A stretch of 64,000 nucleotides of DNA from Hyphomicrobium sp. D-2 (GTDB lineage: Bacteria > Pseudomonadota > Alphaproteobacteria > Rhizobiales > Hyphomicrobiaceae), in contig NZ_JARXLA010000008.1 in the NCBI RefSeq assembly GCF_029872155.1, positions 932,501-996,500 on the forward strand, read 5' to 3'. This document shows positions 1 through 8,008 of the stretch, piece after piece. Every line of letters starts with the position of its first letter. Position 1 is the stretch's first letter. The notes under the pieces were generated by a model. It saw only the letters and a list, made by a program, of their open reading frames with translations, made no database searches and had not been told where the DNA came from. The position numbers and the translations under genes are program-made.

Positions 1-1
1 C

Positions 2-1087
2 CGTGGCGATGGCTACGCTGATCTCTCTTATGTGTATGCGGCAGTGGAAGAGCTTGCGCCGCACATTGAGGGCTTCACCGTTATCGTCACCAAGTCCACG
101 GTGCCGGTGGGCACCAGTCGCGAGATCGAAGATCGCTTGCGTGCCGCGCGCCCGGATGCCGAGTTTGCCGTTTGCTCCAACCCGGAATTTCTGCGCGAAG
201 GTTCGGCCATCGGCGATTTCATGCATCCCGACCGCGTCCTTGTCGGCGTCGATGATGACCGTGGCCGCGCTGTGATGAACCGGCTTTATAAGCCGCTGGC
301 CCTGCGCAATGCGCCGGTGATGTTCGTCGGCCGCGAGTCGGCTGAGCTGGCGAAGTATGCGGCCAATGCCTTCCTGGCGATGAAGATCAGCTTCATTAAC
401 GAAATCGCCGATCTGTGCGAGGTCGTGGGCGCTGGCGTGCAGGAGGTTGCCTCCGCCATCGGTAAGGATCGCCGCATTGGCGACAAGTTCCTGCATCCGG
501 GGCCGGGCTATGGCGGTTCGTGCTTCCCCAAGGATGTGTCGGCGCTGATCCGCACCGCGCGGGAGAACAAGTCGCCAGTCAGCATCATCGAGCAGGTGCA
601 GCGCGTGAATGACGAGCGCAAGATCGCCATGGCGCACCGCATTGAGGCGGCGGCGGGCGGTTCGGTGCGCGGGCTCACCGTCGGGCTGCTTGGCGTCACC
701 TTCAAGCCAAATACCGATGACATGCGCGATGCGCCGAGCCTCACCATCGTGCCGATGCTGCAGGAACGGGGCGCAACGGTGCGGGTGGTTGATCCGCAAG
801 GCCGCAAGCAGGCCGACCCGCTGTTGCCCGGTGTGATCTGGTGCGACAGCGCGCTTGAGGTGGCTGAGGGCGCCGACGTTCTGGTGACGGTGACGGAATG
901 GAACGAGTTCCGCGGGCTTGATCTCGCTGCGGCCAAGGCCCGGATGCGGGGCGACGTGCTGGTTGACCTGCGCAACGTATTCTCGGCCGAGCTCGCCCAT
1001 GCGGCGGGCCTGCGTTACACGGCGGTGGGGCGCAAGCCGGATGAGAGCGATCTGGCTCCGGCGCGTGCGGCGCTGCGCGCGGTTTGA
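2..1087 (+). CDS. ugd: UDP-glucose 6-dehydrogenase, 5' end outside window
   Basis: Cytosolic NAD-dependent enzyme that oxidises UDP-glucose to UDP-glucuronate for polysaccharide synthesis. The frame is open from base 2, so the N-terminal Rossmann half with its dinucleotide-binding loop lies outside the window. What remains shows the family landmarks: KSTVPVGTS, the SNPEFLREGSA substrate-site motif, the central helical domain, and GPGYGGSCFPKD with the catalytic cysteine. The C-terminal UDP-binding domain follows, with LGVTFKPNTDDMRDAP. About 361 residues are visible of a family length near 430. A related GDP-mannose dehydrogenase is a less likely reading. A strong terminator follows 33 bases downstream, so this is the last gene of its transcript. 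Confidence 0.93.
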   Translation, partial: RGDGYADLSYVYAAVEELAPHIEGFTVIVTKSTVPVGTSREIEDRLRAARPDAEFAVCSNPEFLREGSAIGDFMHPDRVLVGVDDDRGRAVMNRLYKPLALRNAPVMFVGRESAELAKYAANAFLAMKISFINEIADLCEVVGAGVQEVASAIGKDRRIGDKFLHPGPGYGGSCFPKDVSALIRTARENKSPVSIIEQVQRVNDERKIAMAHRIEAAAGGSVRGLTVGLLGVTFKPNTDDMRDAPSLTIVPMLQERGATVRVVDPQGRKQADPLLPGVIWCDSALEVAEGADVLVTVTEWNEFRGLDLAAAKARMRGDVLVDLRNVFSAELAHAAGLRYTAVGRKPDESDLAPARAALRAV

Positions 1088-1119
1088 TGCGTTAAGGCTG
1101 TAACGGCTACCAAAATTCA

Positions 1120-1151
1120 GGCCGCGCCCCGGATAGGGACGCGGCCTTTTT
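1120..1151 (+). terminator. Rho-independent terminator after ugd
   Basis: A seven-base stem (GGCCGCG at 1120-1126, CGCGGCC at 1140-1146) with further CCC/GGG pairing inside is followed at once by five T. It closes the ugd transcript. Confidence 0.85.
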
Positions 1152-2483
1152 CATTGGCGGATTGCACTGTTCAATATGCGGGGTTGGGCGTTCTGCACTG
1201 CTGCAGGTCAGCGCCGGACCCTGCTTGTGCTCGGCTTTCGCGCTGCAGAAGTGGAGCGCCGCCCTCGCGACAGGCGGGCCAGCATTCGCGCCGCAATGGA
1301 CCGTCGAAGCATGATCCGGCGGGAAGAAACGAGACGATTAACACCAACCGGAGCGGCGCATCCCGGCGAGTTCTGTGCGGTTTCCACCTGCCGCGCGTCC
1401 GCAATCAAAGGGCGAGCGCCTGGCGTTTGATCTGGAGAGAGATGGTAAAGCGGCGCGCCTGTTGAAGGCGGCTGTGTGCGCGGCGCTGGGGGCCAGAGCG
1501 AACATGGTTGCGTTGAAGATGGAACCGGCGAAAGCGTCGAAGCTGCAACGTCGGCGCTGAAAGCAGGCCGCACGGTTCAGGTTTGTTAGCAGTGCGGCTG
1601 TTTCGTTGCGTCGCGTTGGAGTGACGATAACGAACTGTTGCTCGCCTGCGTGCATGACGTCGTCTTGCCATTGAGAGCGCGCGTGCAAATGGTGGTTCAG
1701 CTGCTTGGGGCATACGGTGCCTCATCTTACTGCTGATGTTGTAGCGGGAATTTTTTTGTTCGTCGATGTTTGCGTGCGTGAACGGTGCATCAATCGTGCG
1801 CAACTGTTCTGAGATGCACATCTCGATGCACGTCGCAGCGTGATGCGATACGTTGCTGATGGCGTCGTTGATCGCGTTCTGCGCTACGCATCGGTGATGT
1901 GCGAGGCGGCGTGCATCGCGGTGTTGCGTGAAGCATCGCGCACTTCGAAACACGCGCCGCAGCACCCGCGCGATCACGCATCAGTACGGCGCAATACTTC
2001 GCCAGCGCGTACATCGATGCCCGGTTTTGCAGTGAAATAGGGCGTTGCAGCGCTTGTCGGCTGGGGGATGAGCGCATCGCGTCGCGTCGAGATGCCGATC
2101 GATAAAATTGTTCGGGTGCTGGCCGCGTCTCGCTCATGAACAGGGGTGTGCCGGTCCAGTTCACGGGGCGTGCACATGGATGCGGCGTGCTTCGGTCCGT
2201 GCATATCGATATGCGCAATGGCGTCACCGTGCAGATAATTCCCGCGCCCAAGTATCCGTCGCGGCCACGCGATCTTGTTCCTGAATGAACGACGACGCAT
2301 CGCATCCGCAGGCGGCATTCAGCTTCGGATGAGTGTCGTGCGGCTCGCCGCAAAGCTGGGGACGATCGCCCGCATGCGGTGCCACTCACGGTTAATGCGG
2401 CTCGATCTGGCGAGCCTGATGGTCACGCGGGCGGGCGGAAATTGCGGTGCGGCGGAATGTTGATTGGTCGCTGTAGGGCGCTG
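1152..2483. other. Gene-poor region, no supported gene
   Basis: About 1.3 kb with no reading frame that looks like a known protein. Open frames on both strands are short, overlap one another, rarely have a ribosome binding site, and are rich in Arg, Cys and His as expected of GC-rich noncoding DNA. The part from about 1780 to 2310 is unusually rich in the pentamer GATGC and its complement GCATC (14 counted by eye). With the toxin remnant to its right, the region looks like decayed accessory DNA between core genes. Confidence 0.6.
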
Positions 2484-2920
2484 TTATGCGTCACGCACCC
2501 AGTTCAGCGCCGCGATGCGAGGATCGGCGGCGAATGTATCGCGCGGAAACTCAAGCGCTCCGACGGAGCTTCGCACAGCGCCAGCACCCCATGGGCGCTG
2601 AACCGCATGCGCCATGTCTCTTGATCGACAGGGGCCGACTTGCCGAACGCTGCACAGTTGAGAATGGCCACGTTGCAGCCCTTGCTCGGGTCGCGTGCGG
2701 AGAGGTAGCGGATGGCCGCAGCTCCGGCCGCGCGGGCTGCGTCGGCAAATGCCTGACAGCCAGTGTAGTCGGTCAGATCGGTCCAGACGTGGAAATCGGA
2801 CGCCAGCGGCAGCCGTGATAAATCCAGCAGCCGGTCGGATGCGATCTCAACACCGAACGCGGTGTGTTCCGATGGATTATGTGGTCGGGCCGTATCCGGA
2901 GGAACAACTTAAGCTCCTCC
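2484..2920 (-). pseudogene. RES-domain toxin remnant, frameshifted
   Basis: Reading the minus strand from about 2880 down gives HTAFGVEIASDRLLDL, TDLTDYTGCQAFADAARAAG, AIRYLSARDP and LALCEAPSERL. These match my memory of RES-domain proteins, NAD+-consuming toxins usually paired with an Xre/MbcA-type antitoxin. Two breaks are visible. Near 2555 one base is missing; after it the neighbouring frame reads LEFPRDTFAADPRIAALNWV to a TAA at 2484-2486, the expected C-terminus. Near 2872-2880 the upstream stretch EELKLFLRIRPD is in a third frame. The N-terminal half, which in the family carries an SxF-type segment, cannot be found, and no antitoxin gene is next to it. I infer a dead toxin gene. Confidence 0.75.
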
Positions 2921-3087
2921 CGCCCGCAGGGCAGACGCTGCTGCGTTGCCCGGGCGGGAAGATCGGCCAGGCAAAGAAAGGGCACAGGCAAGCGCCAGCC
3001 GCCGGTTGCGTCGGTGCAACCGGATGGCGGAGGCGCGGGACTAAAGAGAATGGGCCGGGAGAGGCAGGGGAGAAGCGAAGGATAGAG

Positions 3088-3114
3088 GAGAGGGCGCCGT
3101 TCCGCGCCCTTCTC
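3088..3114 (-). terminator. Hairpin just after sspB
   Basis: GAGAGGGCGC at 3088-3097 pairs with GCGCCCTTCTC at 3104-3114 with one mismatch, beginning three bases after the sspB stop. The tail is pyrimidine-rich but not a clean T-run, so termination strength is uncertain. Confidence 0.5.
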
Positions 3115-3116
3115 AC

Positions 3117-3833
3117 TTACTTCTTTCGGAAGGCGTCGAGGCTGACGATCTGGGCGCCACTGCCGTTTCCGGTTGAAGCGGCGGCAGGCGTGTCAGCCGT
3201 CTTGCTCTCATCATCCTTGATGGAGACCGATTCAAACATCGGCGCACCCTTCAGCTCCGGCTGCGAGGATGTGGTCGCGGCTGGGGCCGGTTGCTCGGTG
3301 CTGCCGGGAACCTCAGGCTTGGAACCGGTGGAGGCAGACTTGCGCGGCACCCGTGGCTTCTTGGGGGCGGTTGAGCGCAATGTTGCGGTCCGGCCGCCGT
3401 TGGCCCGCTCGTCGGGGTTGCCTGCCAGACGGGGGGTGAAGGCGTCGTCCTGGTCGAGTTCAGGCTCGCCGCCATCGGGGCCATCGAACTGCATGCCGTA
3501 GCGCACGCTCGGGTCGAAGAAGACGCGAATGGCGCTGAAGGGCACGACGAGCCGCTCTGGAATACCGTCGAAGGTGAGCTTCACCTCAAAGCCCGCTTCG
3601 GAGACCAGCAGATCCCAGAAGCGATGCTGAAGTACGATTGTCATCTCCGCGGGGTATTTGTCCCGCAGCCGTTTCGACAGCACGACGCCCGAGGCGGTGG
3701 TGTCGAAGGAGATATAGAAATGGTGATCACCCGGCAGGCCGGTTTTGGCCGCCTGGGCAAGGACCGTCCGCACGACGCCACGCATGGCATCCTGGGTTAA
3801 GGTCTCGTAGTCGATCGTTGGCTCAGCCGCCAT
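3117..3833 (-). CDS. sspB: ClpXP adaptor SspB, alpha type
   Basis: Cytosolic adaptor that binds ssrA-tagged proteins and passes them to the ClpXP protease. The protein of 238 residues starts MAAEPTIDYETLTQDAMRG and has the SspB fold sequence: HHFYISFDTTASGVVLS, LRDKYPAEMTIVLQHRFWDL, then a strand region ending VPFSAIRVFFDPSV. A long acidic and Ala/Pro-rich linker follows, and the C-terminus IVSLDAFRKK is the short tail that in this family docks on ClpX. A longer reading to 3893 exists, but its first 20 residues look random, so I start at 3833. The tmRNA gene that makes the tag is the next gene upstream on the same strand. Confidence 0.92.
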   Translation of the reverse strand: MAAEPTIDYETLTQDAMRGVVRTVLAQAAKTGLPGDHHFYISFDTTASGVVLSKRLRDKYPAEMTIVLQHRFWDLLVSEAGFEVKLTFDGIPERLVVPFSAIRVFFDPSVRYGMQFDGPDGGEPELDQDDAFTPRLAGNPDERANGGRTATLRSTAPKKPRVPRKSASTGSKPEVPGSTEQPAPAATTSSQPELKGAPMFESVSIKDDESKTADTPAAASTGNGSGAQIVSLDAFRKK

Positions 3834-3910
3834 CGGTCTCGCTGTCAGTCCCCGGCTAACGCACCCCCGGCCGTATCCTATAAAGGCTGGCACGGCGCGA
3901 GTTATTGAAT

Positions 3911-3938
3911 GGAGGGCTTCTGTTGCCCGGTGCCCTCC
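3911..3938 (-). terminator. Hairpin downstream of ssrA
   Basis: GGAGGGC (3911-3917) and GCCCTCC (3932-3938) form a seven-base stem between the tmRNA gene and sspB. No T-run follows on the minus strand, so it could be a processing or weak termination signal. Confidence 0.4.
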
Positions 3939-3954
3939 GGACCGCGCCTTACCC

Positions 3955-4268
3955 GGCTAAGGGCAAGGACTTAGTTTAGGCATTTCGCGCCGCATTACGC
4001 AGCGAGAGCAGCCTCAGCATAGTTGTCATTTGCAACTATTCTGAACGGCCCGATAACGGCGGAACCATGCCGAGCAAAAGCTAAGCCCTTTACACCTTCG
4101 TCGATCCTAGTTCGCCCCCATGGTTCCCTGCCGATAGCGGCCATTTTCCCTTGCGGGAGACAGTCGCACAGTGCGGCAGGGAGAAATTGGTGGAGGCGCC
4201 GGGTACCGCCCCCGGGTCCGAACGGCTTATTTCGACCGCGTTTATCGCCATAGCTGGACGAATCCAGC
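3955..4268 (-). ncRNA. ssrA: tmRNA, circularly permuted two-piece form
   Basis: tmRNA rescues stalled ribosomes and adds a degradation tag. Minus-strand order is acceptor piece, spacer, coding piece, the permuted order known for alphaproteobacteria. The acceptor piece ends with a T-arm (stem CCGGG/CCCGG, loop GGCGGTA, 4199-4215), acceptor strand CGCCTCC (4192-4198) and ACCA (4188-4191). The coding piece begins GGGGGCG (4113-4119), which pairs with CGCCTCC in seven pairs, the third a G-U wobble as needed for alanylation. CTAGGATCGACG follows. The reading frame resumes at GCA after ATAGTT and encodes ANDNYAEAALAA. The spacer (4120-4187) has TCCCTGCCG/CGGCAGGGA arms that would hold the ends together for processing. 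The 5' end is inferred from a -10 box and the 3' end is approximate. Confidence 0.93.
3995..4033 (-). other. tmRNA tag reading frame
   Basis: Twelve codons from the resume codon GCA (4031-4033) to TAA (3995-3997) encode ANDNYAEAALAA, a typical alphaproteobacterial tag: AND start for SspB binding and an AA end for ClpX. The preceding ATAGTT resembles the conserved UAGU(C/U) just before the resume codon. Confidence 0.92.
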
Positions 4269-4274
4269 ATTGTG

Positions 4275-4306
4275 AATATAGAGCCAGACGCGCCAGAAAA
4301 AAAGCC
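4275..4306 (-). promoter_or_regulatory. Probable ssrA promoter
   Basis: On the minus strand TATATT (4275-4280) lies 6-8 bases before the expected 5' end of the acceptor piece. A T-rich tract about 17 bases further upstream could be a poor -35 element. Position fits, but no consensus -35 is present. Confidence 0.4.
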
Positions 4307-4524
4307 TGCTTCATCCGCGCAGTCTGCGGATATGACAAGGCTGTATCTTCGCAAGCAATTGGTAAGCATGCGGGCGCCGATCAAAGGCCGACAACGGCGC
4401 ATGATGTTCAAAGTATCGACCGGGGGACGGGAAGCTGACAGTTCCATCTGAAAACACCGATCCACATGCGCCCGCAGCTGCATCGGGCCCAGCCTACGTT
4501 CCGCGCACCGGATGGCCGGCGTGG

Positions 4525-5226
4525 TTGGTGTTGCCGGCAGCGGGCGTCATCTTTGGCATCGCTGCGCTGTTTGCAGGGGTGGTTTACGTTGTTGCCGATC
4601 AGGTATTCGGCGAGGGCACCGGTCACTTTGGTTCACCGGAATTCGGGCTGGCGCTGCAGCTCATATTGCTGCAGGTCGGCGTTATCGTGCTGACGATTGT
4701 AGCCGCAGGCTTCTTCGGATCGGATCGGTGGGAGGTGCTGGCCCTGCGTAAGCCGCGCGGTGGCTGGCGCGTGATGTGGCTGGCGCTCATTCCGATGTTC
4801 GCGGTCACCGGCATCTGGACCGCGCTGATCATGTGGCTGGCGCCGGACGTGCTGATCGGCGACCTGCGCATCTTCAAGGAATTGCTGGAGAGCGACGCGG
4901 CGCTGCTGGCGTTTATAGCCATTGCCATTGGCGCCCCGCTCTCAGAGGAACTGATGTTCCGCGGCTTCCTTTATTCCGGCCTGGCGAAATCCCTGCTCGG
5001 CCTGATCGGCACCGGCATCCTCACCGCCCTGCTGTGGACGGCGCTGCATGTCGGCTATTCGGTCTTCGGCCTCATCGAGGTGCTGGTGATCGGCTTCTAT
5101 TTCTCGTGGCTGCTGGTGCGCACGGGCAGCGCCTGGGTCACGATTTTCTGCCATGCCGTCTATAACGCCGTGATCGCGGTGGCGCTCTATTTCGTGACTC
5201 TGCCGCCTGCGGTTCAGGCGGGATGA
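4525..5226 (+). CDS. CPBP (CAAX-type) intramembrane metalloprotease
   Basis: Integral membrane protein with about six hydrophobic segments. The abortive-infection/CAAX protease motifs are all visible: APLSEELMFRGFLYSG (paired glutamates and FRxxxY-like core), WTALHVGY with the second-motif histidine, and WVTIFCHAVYNAV with the HxxxN of the third. The substrate is unknown; the family includes bacteriocin-immunity and prenyl-protein proteases. The first usual start codon is TTG 4525, used here, but the frame is open and protein-like back to 4405 (GPAYVPRTGWPAW just upstream). A CTG at 4435 preceded by GGGGGA is a plausible true start giving about 263 residues. No ATG or GTG exists in that extension. 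Confidence 0.88.
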   Translation: MVLPAAGVIFGIAALFAGVVYVVADQVFGEGTGHFGSPEFGLALQLILLQVGVIVLTIVAAGFFGSDRWEVLALRKPRGGWRVMWLALIPMFAVTGIWTALIMWLAPDVLIGDLRIFKELLESDAALLAFIAIAIGAPLSEELMFRGFLYSGLAKSLLGLIGTGILTALLWTALHVGYSVFGLIEVLVIGFYFSWLLVRTGSAWVTIFCHAVYNAVIAVALYFVTLPPAVQAG

Positions 5227-5306
5227 GACCAAATATCCGTGCATGTGGCATTGGGAGGAGTGGAGCAGTGACTGCGTTGCCCCGGAATCGACCTATATAA
5301 AAGTCG

Positions 5307-6101
5307 ATGCAACAATATCTCGATCTCATGCGCCGGGTGCGCGATCACGGCGTGCGGAAGGATGACCGCACCGGCACGGGCACGCTTTCTGTATTCGGCC
5401 ATCAGATGCGCTTCGATCTCGCCGACGGCTTCCCGCTGGTGACGACGAAGAAGCTGCACGTGCGTTCCATCATTCATGAGCTGATCTGGTTTCTCGCGGG
5501 CGAAACCAACACGGCCTATCTCAAAGCCAACGGCGTCTCGATCTGGGATGATTGGGCTGACGCTCAGGGTGAGCTGGGGCCAGTCTATGGCCGGCAATGG
5601 CGCTCATGGGCCGCGCCGGATGGCCGGCAGATCGATCAGATCGCCGAGGTGGTCGAAACTCTGCGGAGCAACCCCGACAGCCGCCGCATCATCGTTTCGG
5701 CCTGGAACCCAGCCGACATCCCGGACATGGCGCTGGCGCCGTGCCACTGCCTGTTCCAGTTCTACGTCGCGGACGGCAAGCTTTCCTGTCAGCTCTACCA
5801 GCGTTCGGCCGACATCTTCCTCGGCGTGCCGTTCAACATTGCTTCCTATGCGCTGCTGACGATGATGATGGCGCAGGTGACGGGTCTGAAGCCGGGCGAG
5901 TTCGTGCACACCTTCGGTGATGCTCACCTTTATCTGAACCATCTGGAGCAGACGGAGCAGCAGCTTTCGCGCGCGCCACGTCCGCTGCCGCAGATGAAGC
6001 TGAACCCGGACGTGAAATCGATCTTCCAGTTCAAGTTTTCGGATTTCGAACTGACGGGCTATGACCCGCATCCGCATATCAAGGGCGATGTGGCGGTTTA
6101 G
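5307..6101 (+). CDS. thyA: Thymidylate synthase
   Basis: Converts dUMP and methylene-tetrahydrofolate to dTMP and dihydrofolate in the cytosol. The 264 residues match the length of the Escherichia coli enzyme. Visible motifs are [14 protein letters not shown] near the N-terminus, [21 protein letters not shown], the active-site [11 protein letters not shown] with its nucleophilic cysteine, [20 protein letters not shown], and the C-terminal [13 protein letters not shown] that closes over the site. Start ATG 5307 has no clear Shine-Dalgarno sequence but fits the family N-terminus. folA follows 15 bases later, which recycles the dihydrofolate made here; the two are very likely one operon. Confidence 0.97.
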   Translation: MQQYLDLMRRVRDHGVRKDDRTGTGTLSVFGHQMRFDLADGFPLVTTKKLHVRSIIHELIWFLAGETNTAYLKANGVSIWDDWADAQGELGPVYGRQWRSWAAPDGRQIDQIAEVVETLRSNPDSRRIIVSAWNPADIPDMALAPCHCLFQFYVADGKLSCQLYQRSADIFLGVPFNIASYALLTMMMAQVTGLKPGEFVHTFGDAHLYLNHLEQTEQQLSRAPRPLPQMKLNPDVKSIFQFKFSDFELTGYDPHPHIKGDVAV

Positions 6102-6116
6102 GAGTTTGCGCGCGGC

Positions 6117-6626
6117 ATGGTTGTTTCAATCGTAGTGGCAATCGCTGAAAACGGCATCATTGGCCGCGATGGCACGCTGCCATGGCGCATTTCTTCCGAT
6201 CTGAAAACGTTTCGTCGATTGACGATGGGCAAGCCGCTCATCATGGGCCGGCGCACGTTTCAATCGCTGAAGAAGCCGCTGGATGGGCGCGATAACATCG
6301 TGCTGTCGACCGATACCAATTATCGCCCCGAAGGCGCGATCATGGCTGCGGATTTTGAAACCGCGCTGGCCATCGGCCGGGAATGTGCCGCACGCCGTGG
6401 CGTCGATGAGATAGCAGCCATTGGCGGTACAGCCGTTTTCGCCGCCGCGCTGCCAATTGCCGATCGGATCTACCGCACGGATGTCCATGGCACGCCGACT
6501 GGCGACGCCTATTTTCCGGCTACGGACTGGACCCAGTGGACCGAGACCGCCCGCGAGGATCTGCCCGCGGGGCCAAATGATGATTTCACCGCTACTCTCG
6601 TTGTTCTGGAACGGCGCCATTCTTGA
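6117..6626 (+). CDS. folA: Dihydrofolate reductase
   Basis: Reduces dihydrofolate to tetrahydrofolate with NADPH. The 169 residues carry the family features in order: AIAENGIIGRDGTLPWRISSD (Trp and acidic residue at the folate site), FRRLTMGKPLIMGRRTFQSL with the NADPH-binding GR(R)T, and EIAAIGGTAVFAAALP, the second dinucleotide loop. It lies directly behind thyA, the usual pairing, and shares its likely transcript. Nothing is missing from the fold. The 231-base gap that follows probably holds a separate start of transcription for hflK. Confidence 0.96.
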   Translation: MVVSIVVAIAENGIIGRDGTLPWRISSDLKTFRRLTMGKPLIMGRRTFQSLKKPLDGRDNIVLSTDTNYRPEGAIMAADFETALAIGRECAARRGVDEIAAIGGTAVFAAALPIADRIYRTDVHGTPTGDAYFPATDWTQWTETAREDLPAGPNDDFTATLVVLERRHS

Positions 6627-6857
6627 GCGGCGTCAAGTTAATCGGCCGTCTTAATATTGAAACTATTGTCGTGAAATTCAGCTTGAACGGCTGACCGGGG
6701 GCCCCAAATCTATTCGGCGCGTTTGCGATCCGGGGAAACCCTGTCATATAAGCGAGCACCCCCTGGCTTCCCGCGCAATCCCGGAAGCTTTCACCGGTGC
6801 CGGTCGGGCAATTCGGCCTGCGGCGCAGCGTTAAAGAATTGAAGGACACTTCTATAT

Positions 6858-8006
6858 ATGCCCTGGAATAATCAGAGTGGCGGCAGCGGCGGTGGCGGCG
6901 GCTGGAAAAGCGGTGGCGGCGGCAACGGTGGCAATGGTGGCGGTCCGTGGGGCCGTGGGCCGTCCGGTGGCGGCGATGGCCAACCCGATCTCGAAGAAAT
7001 GATTAAGCGTGGCCAGGACAAGGTTAAACAGGTCATGCATGGCGGCGGCGTTCCCGGTCCGCTGCTGTTCCTCATCGCGGCGATAACCTGCGCCGTCATC
7101 GGCTGGCAGGCGTTCACGTTCCGCGTCAATCCGGACGAACTCGGCATCCAGATGCGCTTCGGCAAGTTCGTCGAGAAGTATCCGCCGGGCCTGCATTTCC
7201 GTCTGCCTTACCCGATCGATGAAATCTATCTGCCGAAAGTAACGCGTCAGAACATCATCGAAATCGGCGTGCGCTCCTCCGGCCGTGCCGCAGTAGGCGA
7301 CGAGCGCGCTGAAAGCCTGATGCTGACGGGCGACGAGAACATCGTCGATATCAGCTTCGTGGTTTACTGGCGCATCCGTGACGCCGAAAAGTATCTGTTC
7401 AACATCCAGCATCCTGACAGCACGGTGAAGGAAGTGGCCGAGAGCGCCATGCGCGAGGTTGTTGGCCAGTCCAAAATTCAGCCGATCCTGACGCAGGAAC
7501 GCCAGAAGACCGAAGAAGCCGTGCAGGCGCTGATGCAGCGCATGCTGGACAGCTACGGCGCCGGCATCCAGGTCGATCAGGTGCAGCTGCAAAAGGTCGA
7601 TCCGCCGTCAGAAGTCATCGATGCTTTCCGTGACGTTCAGGCAGCCCGCGCCGATCAGGAGCGTCTGCAGAACGAGGCTTACTCCTACTTCAACAAGGTG
7701 GTGCCGGAAGCTCGCGGTCAGGCCGATCGCATCCTGCAGGGTGCTGAGGGTTACAAGCAGCAGGTGGTGAACGACGCCACCGGTCAGACCTCGCGCTTCA
7801 CGCAGGTCTATGATCAGTACAAGAACGCGCCGGAAGTTACCCGTCGCCGTATGTTCCTGGAGACGATGGAAAGAGTGCTGGGCGGAACCGACAAGATTAT
7901 CCTCGATAGCAAGGGCGCGGGAGCGGGCGTTGTGCCCTACCTGCCGCTCGACAGCTTGCAGAATCGAACACCCAGAAACGATGAATCCAACGAGGGAGGC
8001 AACTGA
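6858..8006 (+). CDS. hflK: FtsH protease modulator HflK
   Basis: Membrane subunit of the HflK-HflC complex, a large cage that surrounds FtsH and modulates its proteolysis. The 382 residues begin with a cytoplasmic Gly/Trp-rich tail (residues 1-50, including GPWGRGPSGGGDG), then one membrane segment around residues 70-88 (PLLFLIAAITCAVIGWQAF). A periplasmic SPFH/band-7 domain follows (RVNPDELGIQMRFGKF, FVVYWRIRD), then a long charged helix typical of the family. hflC follows after two bases, as in most proteobacteria. A very Gly-rich N-terminus is normal for HflK. Confidence 0.95.
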   Translation: MPWNNQSGGSGGGGGWKSGGGGNGGNGGGPWGRGPSGGGDGQPDLEEMIKRGQDKVKQVMHGGGVPGPLLFLIAAITCAVIGWQAFTFRVNPDELGIQMRFGKFVEKYPPGLHFRLPYPIDEIYLPKVTRQNIIEIGVRSSGRAAVGDERAESLMLTGDENIVDISFVVYWRIRDAEKYLFNIQHPDSTVKEVAESAMREVVGQSKIQPILTQERQKTEEAVQALMQRMLDSYGAGIQVDQVQLQKVDPPSEVIDAFRDVQAARADQERLQNEAYSYFNKVVPEARGQADRILQGAEGYKQQVVNDATGQTSRFTQVYDQYKNAPEVTRRRMFLETMERVLGGTDKIILDSKGAGAGVVPYLPLDSLQNRTPRNDESNEGGN

Positions 8007-8008
8007 TC

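Noticed and set aside
1790-2389. A 199-codon minus-strand frame in the decayed region
   Set aside because: Composition is Arg/Cys/His-rich without pattern, there is no ribosome binding site, and other frames over the same bases are equally open.
3995-4483. A 162-codon minus-strand frame
   Set aside because: It covers the tmRNA gene. Only its last twelve codons, the tag, are translated; the rest is structural RNA and spacer.
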